DNA from: Salipiger abyssi
Lineage (GTDB): Bacteria > Pseudomonadota > Alphaproteobacteria > Rhodobacterales > Rhodobacteraceae
Direction: 5' to 3'
Assembly (NCBI RefSeq): GCF_017311415.1
Contig: NZ_JAEKIS010000007.1
Span: forward strand, 62,001-126,000
Length of the DNA stretch: 64,000 bases
In this document: positions 38,658-48,635 of the stretch, piece after piece
Position numbering within the stretch: the stretch's first letter is position 1
Layout of the letters: each line of letters begins with the position of its first letter
Notes under the pieces: model-generated
The model's input: only the letters and a program-made list of their open reading frames with translations
What the model was told of the DNA's origin: nothing
Database searches by the model: none
Program-made: the position numbers and the translations under genes

Positions 38658-39181
38658 CATTGCCGCGGCGGCGCACGGGCGTGTGACCGATGCCATGGTC
38701 ACCGTGTCGGATTTCTCCTGTATCCTCGACCACGCGCTCTATGAGCGCGAGGCGGGGGCGGGGCCGTTGACCGAACGACTGGGGCTCTCGGGCGCCGAGA
38801 TCGCGGTGCTGCGCGACCGCTGGCTGCCGCGCGCGGCGCTGCCCGACCTCGATCTGGCCGCGCCGGCGATGCCCGACGACCAGCGGGCGATTTTTACGCT
38901 GATCCTTTGGCGCGGGGGCTCTCCGGCGCGCGAGGCGCGCTGGCTGGCCGCGATCCTCGCCCGGCGGGCGATGGAGACGCGCCACCTCTGGGAAGACCTC
39001 GGCCTGCCGTCGCGCGCCGCGCTTTCGGCGCTGATCGCCCGGCACCTGCCGGGGCTGGCCGCCGCCAACAGCCAGAACATGCGCTGGAAGAAGTTCTTCT
39101 ACCGCCAGATCTGTTCCGACGCGGCGTTTTCGCTCTGCCTCTCGCCCAGCTGCGACGATTGCGAAGAACGGGCGGAGTGCT

Positions 39182-39195
<14 letters not shown>
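38641..39195 (+). CDS. nifQ: Molybdenum-processing protein NifQ
   Basis: A 184-residue protein that supplies molybdenum to NifEN. The C-terminal metal motif C-x4-C-x2-C-x5-C is present as CLSPSCDDCEERAEC. The family segment NMRWKKFFYRQIC precedes it. The start at 38641 lies within fdxB; a start at 38614 is less likely. It overlaps the following TPR-like gene by 14 bases. Confidence 0.93.
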
Positions 39196-39620
<425 letters not shown>

Positions 39621-39655
39621 CCTCCGGCGCAGCGCCCGGCTCTGCGGCAGCAAGA

Positions 39656-39677
39656 GCGTATTTGGAAAGAGAAGAAG
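39656..39677. repeat. GCGTATTTG motif, second copy
   Basis: GCGTATTTGGAAAGAGAAGA then AG; matches 15813-15832 with one difference over the shared 20 bases. It follows the TPR-like gene end by about 36 bases. Confidence 0.6.
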
Positions 39678-39742
39678 TGCAGGGGGTGGCCACCGGCCGG
39701 ATTGCCCCTGTCACGGGTGTGCCGAGGCGACGGGCCGTGTTT

Positions 39743-39758
39743 TGTCGCACGCATGACA
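39743..39758. promoter_or_regulatory. NifA upstream activator site for iscA-nifU
   Basis: TGT-CGCACGCATG-ACA, a perfect TGT-N10-ACA. It ends 34 bases before the first and 91 before the second downstream -24 element. Confidence 0.88.
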
Positions 39759-39791
39759 GCGCTTTTGTCGGTGTCGCAAAGCCCCCAATGT

Positions 39792-39807
39792 TGGCCTGTT
39801 CCTTGCC
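39792..39807 (+). promoter_or_regulatory. Upstream sigma-54 promoter (P1) of iscA-nifU
   Basis: TGGCCT-GTTCC-TTGCC; GG and GC twelve bases apart. It is less close to consensus than the second promoter. Confidence 0.65.
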
Positions 39808-39848
39808 GACGTTTTTGTAACGAATTGGAAAATAAGGAATATGGCGCT

Positions 39849-39864
39849 TGGCCCGTTCCTTGCT
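39849..39864 (+). promoter_or_regulatory. Downstream sigma-54 promoter (P2) of iscA-nifU
   Basis: TGGCCC-GTTCC-TTGCT; GG and GC twelve bases apart, 43 bases before the iscA ATG. Confidence 0.8.
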
Positions 39865-39906
39865 GTGCTTCTCCCAAAGGCCATGCCACCGACAGGAGAC
39901 ACGCAG

Positions 39907-40227
39907 ATGATCGAGATCACCGAACCCGCCCGCACCGCCATCAAGACCGCCATCGACGGCGCCGGACAGCCCGTCGCGGGGCTGCGCGTCATGGTGCAGG
40001 GCGGCGGCTGCGCCGGAATGAAATACGGCATGGCGCTGGAGCTGGAGGCCCAGCCCGACGACGCAGTGGTGACCGCCGGCGAGGTCACCGTGCTGATCGA
40101 CCCGGAAAGCCAGGCGCATCTCTCGGGCACCACGATCGACTTCGTCGCCGGGCTCGAAGGCTCGGGCTTCGTCTTCGACAACCCCAACGCCAGCAGCTCC
40201 TGCGGCTGCGGCAAGTCGTTCTGCTGA
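39907..40227 (+). CDS. Nif-linked IscA/HesB-type Fe-S carrier
   Basis: A 106-residue A-type carrier. The three conserved cysteines are in QGGGCAGMKYGM and the terminal SSCGCGKSFC. It passes Fe-S clusters to nitrogenase proteins, working with NifU. The start at 39907 is used; the ORF from 39841 would translate the sigma-54 promoter. First gene of the long iscA-nifUSVPW-modABC unit. Confidence 0.93.
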   Translation: MIEITEPARTAIKTAIDGAGQPVAGLRVMVQGGGCAGMKYGMALELEAQPDDAVVTAGEVTVLIDPESQAHLSGTTIDFVAGLEGSGFVFDNPNASSSCGCGKSFC

Positions 40228-40242
40228 TCGGAGGCGAGGCGG

Positions 40243-41262
40243 ATGTGGGACTATAGCGACAAGGTCAAGGACTATTTCTTCAACCCCCGGAACGCGGGCG
40301 CGCTCACCGACGCCAACGCGGTGGGCGAGGTGGGTTCGCTTTCCTGCGGGGATGCGCTGAAGCTCATGCTTAAAGTGAACCCCGAGACGGATGTCATTGA
40401 AGATGCGAAGTTTCAGACTTTCGGCTGCGGCTCCGCCATTGCCTCCAGCTCGGCGCTGACCGAGCTGATCATCGGCAAGACCATCGCGCAGGCGAAGCTG
40501 CTGACCAATCAGGACATCGCCGATTTCCTCGACGGGCTGCCGCCGGAAAAGATGCACTGCTCTGTCATGGGGCAGGAGGCACTGCACGCCGCCGTCGCCG
40601 CCTATACCGGCGAGGAGGTGGACGAGGACGAACATGAGGAGGGCGCGCTGATCTGCAAGTGCTTCGGCGTCGATGCCGGCATGATCGAGCGCGCGATCCG
40701 CACCAACAAGCTGACCACGCTGGAGATGGTGACCTTTTACACCAAGGCGGGTGGCAGCTGTGCCTCCTGCCGCGAGCCGCTGGAAGAGCTGCTTGCCGAT
40801 ATCAACAAAGAGATGGTGGCCGAGGGCGCCATCAGACCGGAAGAGGCCTATGTCTTCGGCTCCGCTCCCAAGCCGAAGAGGAAGAAGGCGCAGGGCTTCG
40901 TGATCCCCGACGCGGCCCCCGCGCCGATGCCCCCGGCACAGCCCTCGGCCCCCATTCAGATCGCCATGCCCGCCGCCGCGGCCCCCGTTGCGGTGGCCGA
41001 GGCGCCCCAGCCGGCGAGCGGTCTGAGTGCGGCCAAGGAGGCAATCCTCGTGTCGAAGATCATCGAGGAGATGCGTCCCACCTTCCGCCGCGACGGCGGC
41101 GATGTGGAGCTTGTCGACATGGAGGGCAGCCTCGTGCTGGTCAGCCTCGTCGGCGCCTGTTCGGGTTGCCAGCTTGCCGCCAGCACGCTCGGCGGGATCG
41201 CCCAGAAGATCACCGAAACGCTCGGACGCCCGATCCGGGTGATGCCCGTGGCCCGCAGCTGA
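40243..41262 (+). CDS. nifU: Fe-S scaffold protein NifU
   Basis: A 339-residue, three-domain scaffold. The N-terminal IscU-like domain has Cys35, Cys62 and Cys106. The central 2Fe-2S domain has Cys138, Cys140, Cys173 and Cys176. The C-terminal Nfu domain has Cys306 and Cys309 (GACSGCQ). A linker rich in Pro/Ala (about residues 208-260) joins the last two. It receives sulfur from NifS and builds clusters for NifH and NifB. Confidence 0.98.
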   Translation: MWDYSDKVKDYFFNPRNAGALTDANAVGEVGSLSCGDALKLMLKVNPETDVIEDAKFQTFGCGSAIASSSALTELIIGKTIAQAKLLTNQDIADFLDGLPPEKMHCSVMGQEALHAAVAAYTGEEVDEDEHEEGALICKCFGVDAGMIERAIRTNKLTTLEMVTFYTKAGGSCASCREPLEELLADINKEMVAEGAIRPEEAYVFGSAPKPKRKKAQGFVIPDAAPAPMPPAQPSAPIQIAMPAAAAPVAVAEAPQPASGLSAAKEAILVSKIIEEMRPTFRRDGGDVELVDMEGSLVLVSLVGACSGCQLAASTLGGIAQKITETLGRPIRVMPVARS

Positions 41263-41272
41263 GGAGGCAGCA

Positions 41273-42490
41273 ATGAAAGACACCGTCCTTCCCCCCGTTT
41301 ACCTCGACAACAACGCCACCACGCGGGTGTTCCCCGAGGTCGTGGAGGCCATGCTGCCCTATTTCACCGAGCAGTTCGGCAATGCCTCTTCGATCCATGC
41401 CTTCGGCTCCGAGGTCGGCGGCGCTCTGCGCCAGGCGCGCAAATCGTTGCAAAAACTGATCGGCGCCGAGTTCGATCACGAGATCATCTTCACCTCGGGC
41501 GGCAGCGAATCCAACAACACCGCGATCCGCTCGGCGCTTCAGGTGCAGCCGGGGCGCGACGAGGTGATCACCTCCGCCGTCGAGCATCCGGCCATCCTGA
41601 CGCTGTGCGACTGGCTGGAAAAACACGAGGGCGTCACCGTGCACCGCATCCCGGTGGACAAGCTGGGGCGGCTCGACATCGACGCCTATCGCGCGGCGCT
41701 GTCGGAAAAGACCGCCGTGGTGAGCTTTATGTGGGCCAATAACGAGACCGGCACGGTGTTCCCGGTCGACGGTCTGGCGGAGCTTGCCCATGAGGTCGGC
41801 GCGCTTTTCCACACCGACGCGGTGCAGGCGGTGGGCAAGCTGCCCATCGACCTCATGAGCACCGAGATCGACATGCTGTCGCTGTCGTCGCACAAGTTCC
41901 ACGGGCCGAAGGGCCTTGGTGCGCTCTATCTGCGCAAGGGCACGCGGTTCCGCCCGCTGCTGCGCGGCGGGCATCAGGAACGCGGCCGCCGTGCGGGGAC
42001 CGAGAACGCCCCCGCGATCATCGGGCTGGGCAAGGCCGCCGAGATGACGCTTGCCACCATGGCCGAGGACAGCGCCCGCATGGCCGGTCTGCGCGACCGG
42101 CTGGAAAAGGGGCTCGTGCAGCGCATCGGCCATTGCTTCGTTACCGGCGACCCGCATGACCGGCTGCCCAACACCGCAACCGTGGCCTTTGAGTATATCG
42201 AGGGCGAGGCGATCCTGCTGAAGCTCAACCAGGCGGGCATCGCCGCCAGCTCGGGCAGCGCCTGCACCTCGGGCTCGCTGGAGCCCAGCCATGTGCTGCG
42301 CGCGATGGACATCCCCTTCACCGCTGCCCATGGCGCCATTCGCTTCTCGCTCTCGCGCGAGACCACGGAGGAGGAGATCGACCGCGTGCTCGACGCCATG
42401 CCGGGCATCATTTCGGGTCTGCGCGAAATGTCGCCCTTCTGGTCCGGCGACGGGGCGCAACCTGACGGTTTCAACCCGGCCTACGCCTGA
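41273..42490 (+). CDS. nifS: Cysteine desulfurase NifS
   Basis: A 405-residue PLP enzyme that takes sulfur from cysteine for Fe-S assembly. The PLP lysine is Lys208 ([11 protein letters not shown]) and the catalytic cysteine is Cys331 ([17 protein letters not shown]). GAGGAG before the ATG. Close to nifU (10-base gap). Confidence 0.98.
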   Translation: MKDTVLPPVYLDNNATTRVFPEVVEAMLPYFTEQFGNASSIHAFGSEVGGALRQARKSLQKLIGAEFDHEIIFTSGGSESNNTAIRSALQVQPGRDEVITSAVEHPAILTLCDWLEKHEGVTVHRIPVDKLGRLDIDAYRAALSEKTAVVSFMWANNETGTVFPVDGLAELAHEVGALFHTDAVQAVGKLPIDLMSTEIDMLSLSSHKFHGPKGLGALYLRKGTRFRPLLRGGHQERGRRAGTENAPAIIGLGKAAEMTLATMAEDSARMAGLRDRLEKGLVQRIGHCFVTGDPHDRLPNTATVAFEYIEGEAILLKLNQAGIAASSGSACTSGSLEPSHVLRAMDIPFTAAHGAIRFSLSRETTEEEIDRVLDAMPGIISGLREMSPFWSGDGAQPDGFNPAYA

Positions 42491-42522
42491 CCCCCAAGAA
42501 ACCCCGCAAAAGGAGCTGCCCC

Positions 42523-43725
42523 ATGCGTCCCGAGCTGTTCGACACGACCCGCGCCAGCCCTGCCGTGACGATCTGCGACACCACGTTGCGGGACGGCGAG
42601 CAGACGGCGGGGGTGGCGTTTTCGCTGGCGGAAAAATGCGCCATCGCCCGCGCGCTCGACCGGGCGGGGGTGGCCGAGATCGAGGTCGGCATTCCGGCCA
42701 TGGGCTATGAGGAGATCGCCGAGATCCGCGCGGTCATGGCCGAGCTGACCCGCGCGGTGCCGGTCGCCTGGTGCCGGCTGCGGTTCCATGATCTCGACAT
42801 GGCGCAGAAGACCGGCGTGCGGCGGGTGCATTTCGCCGTGCCAGCCTCGGACCGGCAGCTTGCGGGCAAGCTGCGCGCGGATCGCGACTGGGCGCTGCGC
42901 GAGACCGCCGCGCTGGTCTATTGCGCGGCGCAGCGGGGGTTTGAGGTTTCGGTGGGCGCCGAGGATGCCAGCCGCGCCGATCCAGATTTCCTCGTGCGGC
43001 TGGCCGAGGTGGCAGAGGCGGCAGGGGCGATCCGCTTTCGCATCGCCGATACGCTGGGCATCCTCGATCCGATGAGCGCCTACCGGCTGGTGGCGGATCT
43101 GGCGGCGCGCATCTCGCTGCCGATCGAGATCCACGCGCATAACGATTTCGGCATGGCCACCGCCAACACCATGATGGCCACCTTCGCGGGCGCCTCGCAT
43201 CTTTCGGTTACGGTCAACGGGCTGGGCGAGCGGGCGGGCAATGCCGCGCTGGAAGAGGTGGGCGCCGCGCTGGAAGCGGGCGGCATCGCCACCGGGCTCG
43301 ACCTGCGGGCGCTGCCGGCGCTTTCTGCCGTGGTCGCCACCGCGTCGGGCCGGGCGCTGCCGGTGGCGAAACCCATCACCGGCGAGCTGGTCTTTGCCCA
43401 TGAGGCGGGCATCCATGTGGATGCGATCCTGAAACAGGCCGACACCTACGAGGATCCGCGCTGCGCGCCCTCGCGCTTCGGCCGGGAGCGGCAGATCGTC
43501 ATCGGCAAACATTCCGGCCTCGCGGGCCTGCGCGCCGCGCTCGCCGCTGCCGGGCTGCCCGCCACCGATGAAATCGCGGTGCGGCTGAAGCCGCTGCTGC
43601 GCGATCACGCGATCCGAGCCAAGCGCCCGGCCAGCGCCGAGGATCTCGCGCGCATGGTGGCGCGGGTGACCGGTGGCCAGCTCATCGCTTTGCCGGGCGG
43701 CCTGCCCGGCGGGGAGGCGGCCTGA
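42523..43725 (+). CDS. nifV: Homocitrate synthase NifV
   Basis: A 400-residue enzyme making homocitrate, the organic ligand of FeMo-co, from acetyl-CoA and 2-oxoglutarate. The family signature is [17 protein letters not shown] near residue 20; metal ligands lie in [14 protein letters not shown]. The C-terminal regulatory domain of LeuA is absent, as usual for NifV. Its stop overlaps nifP by one base. Confidence 0.96.
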   Translation: MRPELFDTTRASPAVTICDTTLRDGEQTAGVAFSLAEKCAIARALDRAGVAEIEVGIPAMGYEEIAEIRAVMAELTRAVPVAWCRLRFHDLDMAQKTGVRRVHFAVPASDRQLAGKLRADRDWALRETAALVYCAAQRGFEVSVGAEDASRADPDFLVRLAEVAEAAGAIRFRIADTLGILDPMSAYRLVADLAARISLPIEIHAHNDFGMATANTMMATFAGASHLSVTVNGLGERAGNAALEEVGAALEAGGIATGLDLRALPALSAVVATASGRALPVAKPITGELVFAHEAGIHVDAILKQADTYEDPRCAPSRFGRERQIVIGKHSGLAGLRAALAAAGLPATDEIAVRLKPLLRDHAIRAKRPASAEDLARMVARVTGGQLIALPGGLPGGEAA

Positions 43726-44462
43726 TGGCGTTCCTCGCCCTGATCCGCAGCGACTTCGCCGCCATAAGGGGCCGAGACCCCGCCGCGCGCGGCAAGCTGG
43801 AAACCGCGCTCACCTATCCCGGCCTGCATGCCATCACGGCTTATCGCATGGCGCACGGTCTCTGGCGGGCGAACTGGAAAGGCGCCGCGCGGCTGCTCTC
43901 CTATCTCGCCCGCATGGGCACGGGGATCGACATTCATCCGGGCGCACGCATCGGTTCCGGGTTCTTCATCGACCATGGCGCCGGTGTGGTGATCGGCGAG
44001 ACCGCCGAGATCGGGCGCGACGTGACGCTTTATCACGGTGTGACGCTGGGCGGCGTGTCCTGGTCGCCGGGCAAGCGCCACCCGACGCTGGGCGATGGCG
44101 TGATGGTGGGGGCGGGGGCCAAGATCCTCGGCCCGATCCTGGTGGGTGCTGGCGCGCGTGTCGGCGCGAATTCCGTGGTGGTCGAGCCGGTGCCGGCCGA
44201 GGCCACAGTCGTGGGCATCCCGGCCCGCGTCGTGCAGACCGACCGCGCGCCCGGCGCCGACCCTTACCGGGTCGACCTCAACCACCACCTGATGCCCGAT
44301 CCGGTGGGCCGCACTCTGGCGCGGCTGGCCGACCGCATCGCCTTTCTCGAGGCGCGGCTGGCGGCGCGCGACGCGGCACTGAACCGGCACGAAAGCCACT
44401 GCACCGCCCGGATCGCCATTTCGGGATGTTCCGAAACACCGAACCACGACCTTCCCAACTGA
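43725..44462 (+). CDS. nifP: Serine O-acetyltransferase (NifP-type CysE)
   Basis: A 245-residue left-handed beta-helix acetyltransferase. Hexapeptide repeats and the active-site motif [16 protein letters not shown] are visible, followed by GVTLGG. It makes O-acetylserine, the precursor of cysteine, the substrate of NifS. A cysE copy in nif operons is called nifP in Azotobacter. The terminal 20 residues are polar and variable. Confidence 0.92.
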   Translation: MAFLALIRSDFAAIRGRDPAARGKLETALTYPGLHAITAYRMAHGLWRANWKGAARLLSYLARMGTGIDIHPGARIGSGFFIDHGAGVVIGETAEIGRDVTLYHGVTLGGVSWSPGKRHPTLGDGVMVGAGAKILGPILVGAGARVGANSVVVEPVPAEATVVGIPARVVQTDRAPGADPYRVDLNHHLMPDPVGRTLARLADRIAFLEARLAARDAALNRHESHCTARIAISGCSETPNHDLPN

Positions 44463-44482
44463 CGCGAAGAGGAGACCGACCA

Positions 44483-44830
44483 ATGCCCAAGGATTTCGAG
44501 GAAACCGGCGTTCTGGACCATATCAACAAGCTTTCCGCCGCCGAGGAGATCTTTACCTATCTGCTGCTACCCTATGAGCAGGAGGTGGTGAATGTCTCGC
44601 GCCTGCATATCATGAAACGCTTCGGCGCCTATCTGCGCGATGCGGATTTCGGCGGCAAGGGCGAGGAGACGGTGTTCCTGGAGGCGCGCCAGATGCTCAA
44701 ATCCGCCTATGCGGATTTCGTCGAAAGCACGCCGCTCAAGGAAAAGGTCTTCAAGGTGTTTCGCGACGAGGAGGCCAAGCTCAAGGCGCGCTTCGTCGGC
44801 ATCGACAGCCTGAAACTCTCCGCCGAGTGA
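44483..44830 (+). CDS. nifW: Nitrogenase-stabilising protein NifW
   Basis: A 115-residue protein. The family pattern is FEETGVLDHINKLSAAEEIFTYLLLPYEQEVVNVSRLHI, then KRFGAYL. NifW associates with NifDK precursors and helps accumulation or oxygen protection; the mechanism is unclear. AGAGGAG before the ATG at 44483. Confidence 0.95.
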   Translation: MPKDFEETGVLDHINKLSAAEEIFTYLLLPYEQEVVNVSRLHIMKRFGAYLRDADFGGKGEETVFLEARQMLKSAYADFVESTPLKEKVFKVFRDEEAKLKARFVGIDSLKLSAE

Positions 44831-44838
44831 GCCCGCCG

Positions 44839-45108
44839 ATGCACCGCGCCGCCAAGAGACCCAGCCATTCCGCCCATGTCGGCGGATTCCGCATCGAGCT
44901 ACGCCGGCGCGCCGAGGACAGCGCCGCGCTGCGGGCGCTGACCCGGATTTGTCCCTCTGCCTGCTTCCGCTTCGGCGCAGGCGACCGCATCGAGTTTTCG
45001 TCGGAAAACTGCACCCTCTGCGGCACCTGTCGCCAGGTCTGCGGCGCCACCGGCGAGATCGCCTGGTTCGCGCCGGATCGGATCGCCGCATCGCCCCGTC
45101 TCGCCTGA
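44839..45108 (+). CDS. FixX-like small ferredoxin-like protein
   Basis: An 89-residue protein with six cysteines arranged as CPSAC near the middle and CTLCGTCRQVC near the end. The pattern resembles the C-terminal half of FixX, the ferredoxin partner of the FixABC flavoprotein, although fixABC is not in this window. The ATG at 44839 is chosen; a GTG at 44827 overlapping the nifW stop is also possible. It lies between nifW and modA. It could carry one 4Fe-4S cluster. Partner unknown. Confidence 0.65.
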   Translation: MHRAAKRPSHSAHVGGFRIELRRRAEDSAALRALTRICPSACFRFGAGDRIEFSSENCTLCGTCRQVCGATGEIAWFAPDRIAASPRLA

Positions 45109-45122
45109 AAAGGAGCGTCCCC

Positions 45123-45863
45123 GTGAAACACCGCCTGCTGTTCCTGCTGCTCTGGCTTGCGATGCCGGCGATGGCCGTGGCCGAACCGATGGTACTGGCC
45201 GCCGCCTCGACGCGCGCGGTGGTCGATGACGGCATTGCCGAAAGCGGCCTCGCCGCCGTGGCGAGCTATGGCGCCTCGGGCGTGCTGGCGCGGCAGATCG
45301 AGCAGGGGGCGCCCGCCGATCTGTTCATTTCTGCCAACCCGAAATGGATGCAGCATCTGGTGGAACTTGGCCTCATCGAGGCGGAGGTGGTTTCGGTGCT
45401 GATGTCCAACCGGCTGGTGCTGATCGCGCCCGAGGCAGCGCCCGCGCTGGCGCCGGACGAGATCGGCGCGCGGCTTGAGGGCGAAAATTTCGTCATGGCC
45501 GATCCGCAGACCGCCCCGGTTGGCAGCTATGGCCTTGCTGCGCTGGAGAATCTCGGGCTCTGGGCCGAGGTCGAGAGGCATTTCGTGCCGACCCGAAATA
45601 CCATCGCTACGGTTGCCGCCGTGGCGCAGGGCGAGGCGGCGCTGGGGCTGGTCTATGCCAGCGACGCGGTAGGCCAGCCGGGGATTCGCGTGGTCTGGGA
45701 AGTGCCCGCCGACAGTAATCCGCCGATCCGCTATCTGATCGCGCCGCTGGCGCAGGGCGACGACCCAGAGGGCGGCGCAGCCCTGATGCGCTACCTGCTG
45801 AGCGCCGAGGCGAGGCGTCTTCTGACCGAGAAGGGCTTTTTGCCGATGGCGGGGGGCTCCTGA
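45123..45863 (+). CDS. modA: Molybdate ABC transporter binding protein (GTG start)
   Basis: A 246-residue periplasmic protein that captures molybdate. It begins at GTG 45123, supported by AAAAGGAG seven bases before it and by a good signal peptide (LLFLLLWLAMPAMAVAEP). Ligand-binding segments are AAASTRAVVDDG, ASGVLARQIEQGAPADLFISAN and GLVYASDA. It is followed by modB and modC. Mo import is needed for FeMo-co. Confidence 0.93.
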   Translation: MKHRLLFLLLWLAMPAMAVAEPMVLAAASTRAVVDDGIAESGLAAVASYGASGVLARQIEQGAPADLFISANPKWMQHLVELGLIEAEVVSVLMSNRLVLIAPEAAPALAPDEIGARLEGENFVMADPQTAPVGSYGLAALENLGLWAEVERHFVPTRNTIATVAAVAQGEAALGLVYASDAVGQPGIRVVWEVPADSNPPIRYLIAPLAQGDDPEGGAALMRYLLSAEARRLLTEKGFLPMAGGS

Positions 45864-45864
45864 G

Positions 45865-46560
45865 ATGCTGTCGCTCACCCCGATGGAGCAATCGGCGCTG
45901 ATGCTCTCGCTCAACGCCTCCGCGCAGGCAGTGCTTTGGTCGCTGCCCTTGGCCGTTGGGCTGGGCTGGTTGCTGGGCGTGCGGCGCTTTCCCGGCCATG
46001 CCCTGCTGAACGCGCTCGTACATTTGCCGCTGGTACTGCCGCCGGTGGTGCTGGGCTATCTGCTGCTGGTGCTTCTGGGCCGCAACGGTGTCATCGGCGG
46101 GCCGCTTTACGAGATGTTCGGCCTCCGCATCGCCTTTTCCGGTGAGGCGGTGGTGATCGCCTGCGCGGTGGTGGGTTTTCCGCTCATGGTGCGCGCGATC
46201 CGGCAATCGGCCGAGGCCATCGACCCGCGCTATGCCCGCGCCGCGCGCAGCCTCGGCGCCTCCGAGCTGCGTATCTTCGTCACCGTGACCCTGCCGTTGA
46301 TGGCGCCGGGCATCCTCACCGGCATCACGCTCGCCTTTGCCCGCGCGGTGGGCGAGTTCGGCGCCACGATCACGCTGGCGGGCAATATCCCGGGCCGCAC
46401 CCAGACCCTGCCGCTGGCGCTGTTCACCGTGACGCAAAGCCCGGGCGGCGAGGCAGAGGCGATGCGGCTCTGCCTGCTGTCTCTGGCGTTGGCGGGCGCG
46501 GCGCTGCTCGCCTCGGAAAGCATCGCGCGGCGCATGACCGAGACGAGGGCGCCGGCATGA
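45865..46560 (+). CDS. modB: Molybdate ABC transporter permease
   Basis: A 231-residue permease with five to six helices. The EAA motif is RAARSLGASELRIFVTVTLPLM. The segment PLVLPPVVLGYLLLVLLGRNG is typical of ModB. It starts one base after modA and overlaps modC by four. Confidence 0.94.
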   Translation: MLSLTPMEQSALMLSLNASAQAVLWSLPLAVGLGWLLGVRRFPGHALLNALVHLPLVLPPVVLGYLLLVLLGRNGVIGGPLYEMFGLRIAFSGEAVVIACAVVGFPLMVRAIRQSAEAIDPRYARAARSLGASELRIFVTVTLPLMAPGILTGITLAFARAVGEFGATITLAGNIPGRTQTLPLALFTVTQSPGGEAEAMRLCLLSLALAGAALLASESIARRMTETRAPA

Positions 46561-47261
46561 TCGAGATCCATCTGCGCCACCGGCAGGGCAGCTTCCGCCT
46601 CGATGTCGATCTGGCGCTTCCGGCGCAGGGCATCATCGGGCTGATCGGACGCTCGGGCTCGGGCAAGTCGACGCTGTTTTCCTGCCTTGCCGGCCATATC
46701 CGCCCGACGCGCGGCTGTATCTCGCTCTGCGGCCGGCCGCTCTATCACAGCGAAGAGCGCATCAACGTGCCGCCGGCGCGGCGCGGTATTGGCGTGGTGT
46801 TTCAGGACGGCGCGCTGTTTCCGCATATGAGCGTGGCGCGCAATCTCGCCTATGGCGCCAACAATGTCGGCACCGCCTTCTGGCACGAGGTCATCGAGGC
46901 GCTGGATCTGGCGCATCTGCTGGGCGCCCGCCCGGCGCGGCTTTCGGGGGGCGAGCGCCAGCGCGCCGCCATTGCCCGCGCGCTGATGGCCGAGCCCGCG
47001 CTGCTGTTGCTTGACGAGCCGGTCTCGGCGCTCGATCCCGGACTGAAGGCGCGCACGCTCGATCTGATCGCCAAGGTGCAGGCGCGGACGCAGGTGCCGA
47101 TGATCTTCATCAGCCACGCCCCCGAGGAGGTGCGCCGCCTCTGCGACCAGGTGGTGACGCTTCAGGGCGGGCGCATCCATTCCGTCGCGTCGTCGGAATG
47201 GCGGGCGGCGCGGCCGTTTGCCGCCGTCGCCTCGGTGGGAGGGCTGCGCTGTGCCACCTGA
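46557..47261 (+). CDS. modC: Molybdate ABC transporter ATPase without MOP domain
   Basis: A 234-residue ATPase. Walker A GRSGSGKST, signature LSGGERQRAAIARAL, Walker B LLLLDEPVSALDP, and ISHAPEEVRRL for the H-loop. Canonical ModC is about 350 residues because of a C-terminal molybdate-binding (MOP) domain; here the chain ends soon after the ATPase core. This could remove trans-inhibition of import by intracellular molybdate. Confidence 0.92.
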   Translation: MIEIHLRHRQGSFRLDVDLALPAQGIIGLIGRSGSGKSTLFSCLAGHIRPTRGCISLCGRPLYHSEERINVPPARRGIGVVFQDGALFPHMSVARNLAYGANNVGTAFWHEVIEALDLAHLLGARPARLSGGERQRAAIARALMAEPALLLLDEPVSALDPGLKARTLDLIAKVQARTQVPMIFISHAPEEVRRLCDQVVTLQGGRIHSVASSEWRAARPFAAVASVGGLRCAT

Positions 47262-47354
47262 GCCCGCGCAAGAAATGGGCGCCTCGCGCCCCGAGATGTG
47301 TTTTCGCGCCCCGCCCGCGCCTTGGGCCGGGCGCTCTGTGATAGGCTGAGAGCC

Positions 47355-48635
47355 ATGGAATTCGCCCAGACGATTTCGCAAAGCCAGACGATGCAGATGG
47401 GGGGGCAGCTGCTGCAATCCCTCGCGATCCTCGGGATGGCCTCGAACGATCTGTCCGAACATGTGCAAGAGCGGGCAGAGGCCAACCCCTATGTCGCCTA
47501 CTCCCCGCCCTCGGCCTTTGCCGCGCGCGGCGGCGAGGCCTTCGACGCCATGGCCGCCATTGCTGCCGACCGGCCCAGCCTCATGGCGCATGTGGTCGAA
47601 CAGATCGAGCGTGCTTTTCCCGCGCCAGCCGACCGCATGATCGCGCTGCATTTCGCCGAAGCGCTGGAGCCCACCGGCTGGCTGGGTCAGCCGGTCGAGA
47701 CGATCGCGCTGCTGGCCGGCTGCCCGGTGGCGCGGGCCGAGCAGGTGCTGGATGTGTTGCAGGCACTGGAGCCGGCGGGGCTGTTCGCGCGCTCTCTGTC
47801 GGACTGCCTGCTGATCCAGGCGCGCGAGGCCGATCTGCTGACCTGGGAGGTGGAAACGCTGATCCGCAATCTCGACATGATCGACGGCCGTCGTGCCGAG
47901 CTGGCCGAGCTTTGCGATTGCGAGGTCTCCGACATTCCCGACATTCTGGCGCAGATCCGCGGGCTGAATCCAAAGCCGGGGCTGGCCTATGACCATGTGC
48001 CGGTGCCGGTCTTTCCGCCCGACCTGATCGCCACCCGCAGCGAGGCCGGCTGGACGGTGGAGCTCAACCGGGCGACCACGCCGCGCATCACCGTGCGCGA
48101 GGATCACCTGACCGGAGACAGCGCCGACCGCGAGGCGCGCAAGCTGCGCCGCAAGGCGCTGGCCGAGGCGCGCGCGCTGGCGCTGGCCCTGGAGCGTCGC
48201 GGCGACACGCTGCTGCGTACGGCGGCGGTGCTGGTGGCGCGGCAGTCGCGCTTTCTCGACAAGGGGCCGGCCTATCTGACGCCGCTGACCCTCGACGACG
48301 TGGCGGGCGAACTGGGGGTGCATCCCTCGACCGTGAGCCGCGCGGTCTCGGGCCGGATGATCCAGACCGAGACCCGTGCGCTGCCGCTCCGCGCGTTCTT
48401 TGCCCGGCCGGTTTCGGCGGTGGGCGGCGCGGCGGTGTCGCGCGACAGCGTGATGGATTTCGTGCAGCGGGTGGTGACGGAGGAGAACCCTTCGGCACCG
48501 CTCAGCGACGACGCCATCGTCGCGCTCGCGCATCGCTCGGGCATGCGCATCGCCCGACGCACGGTGGCGAAATACCGTTCCGTGCTGGGGCTCGCCTCCT
48601 CCTACGAACGCCGCCGCCGCGCGCTCGGCATCTGA
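47355..48635 (+). CDS. rpoN: Nif-linked RNA polymerase sigma-54
   Basis: A 426-residue sigma-54. Region I (QSQTMQMGGQLLQSLAIL) binds activator and core. The RpoN box, ARRTVAKYRS, lies about 20 residues from the C-terminus, and a helix-turn-helix precedes it (HPSTVSRAVSGR). It is shorter than typical (about 480 residues) because the acidic region II is reduced. Rhodobacter species carry a nif-dedicated rpoN near nifU; this is presumably that type. It directly precedes nifA. Confidence 0.95.
   Translation: MEFAQTISQSQTMQMGGQLLQSLAILGMASNDLSEHVQERAEANPYVAYSPPSAFAARGGEAFDAMAAIAADRPSLMAHVVEQIERAFPAPADRMIALHFAEALEPTGWLGQPVETIALLAGCPVARAEQVLDVLQALEPAGLFARSLSDCLLIQAREADLLTWEVETLIRNLDMIDGRRAELAELCDCEVSDIPDILAQIRGLNPKPGLAYDHVPVPVFPPDLIATRSEAGWTVELNRATTPRITVREDHLTGDSADREARKLRRKALAEARALALALERRGDTLLRTAAVLVARQSRFLDKGPAYLTPLTLDDVAGELGVHPSTVSRAVSGRMIQTETRALPLRAFFARPVSAVGGAAVSRDSVMDFVQRVVTEENPSAPLSDDAIVALAHRSGMRIARRTVAKYRSVLGLASSYERRRRALGI

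Noticed and set aside
44827-44838. GTG start for the FixX-like gene overlapping the nifW stop
   Set aside because: Possible, but no better ribosome site than the ATG at 44839; the ATG was kept and the alternative recorded.
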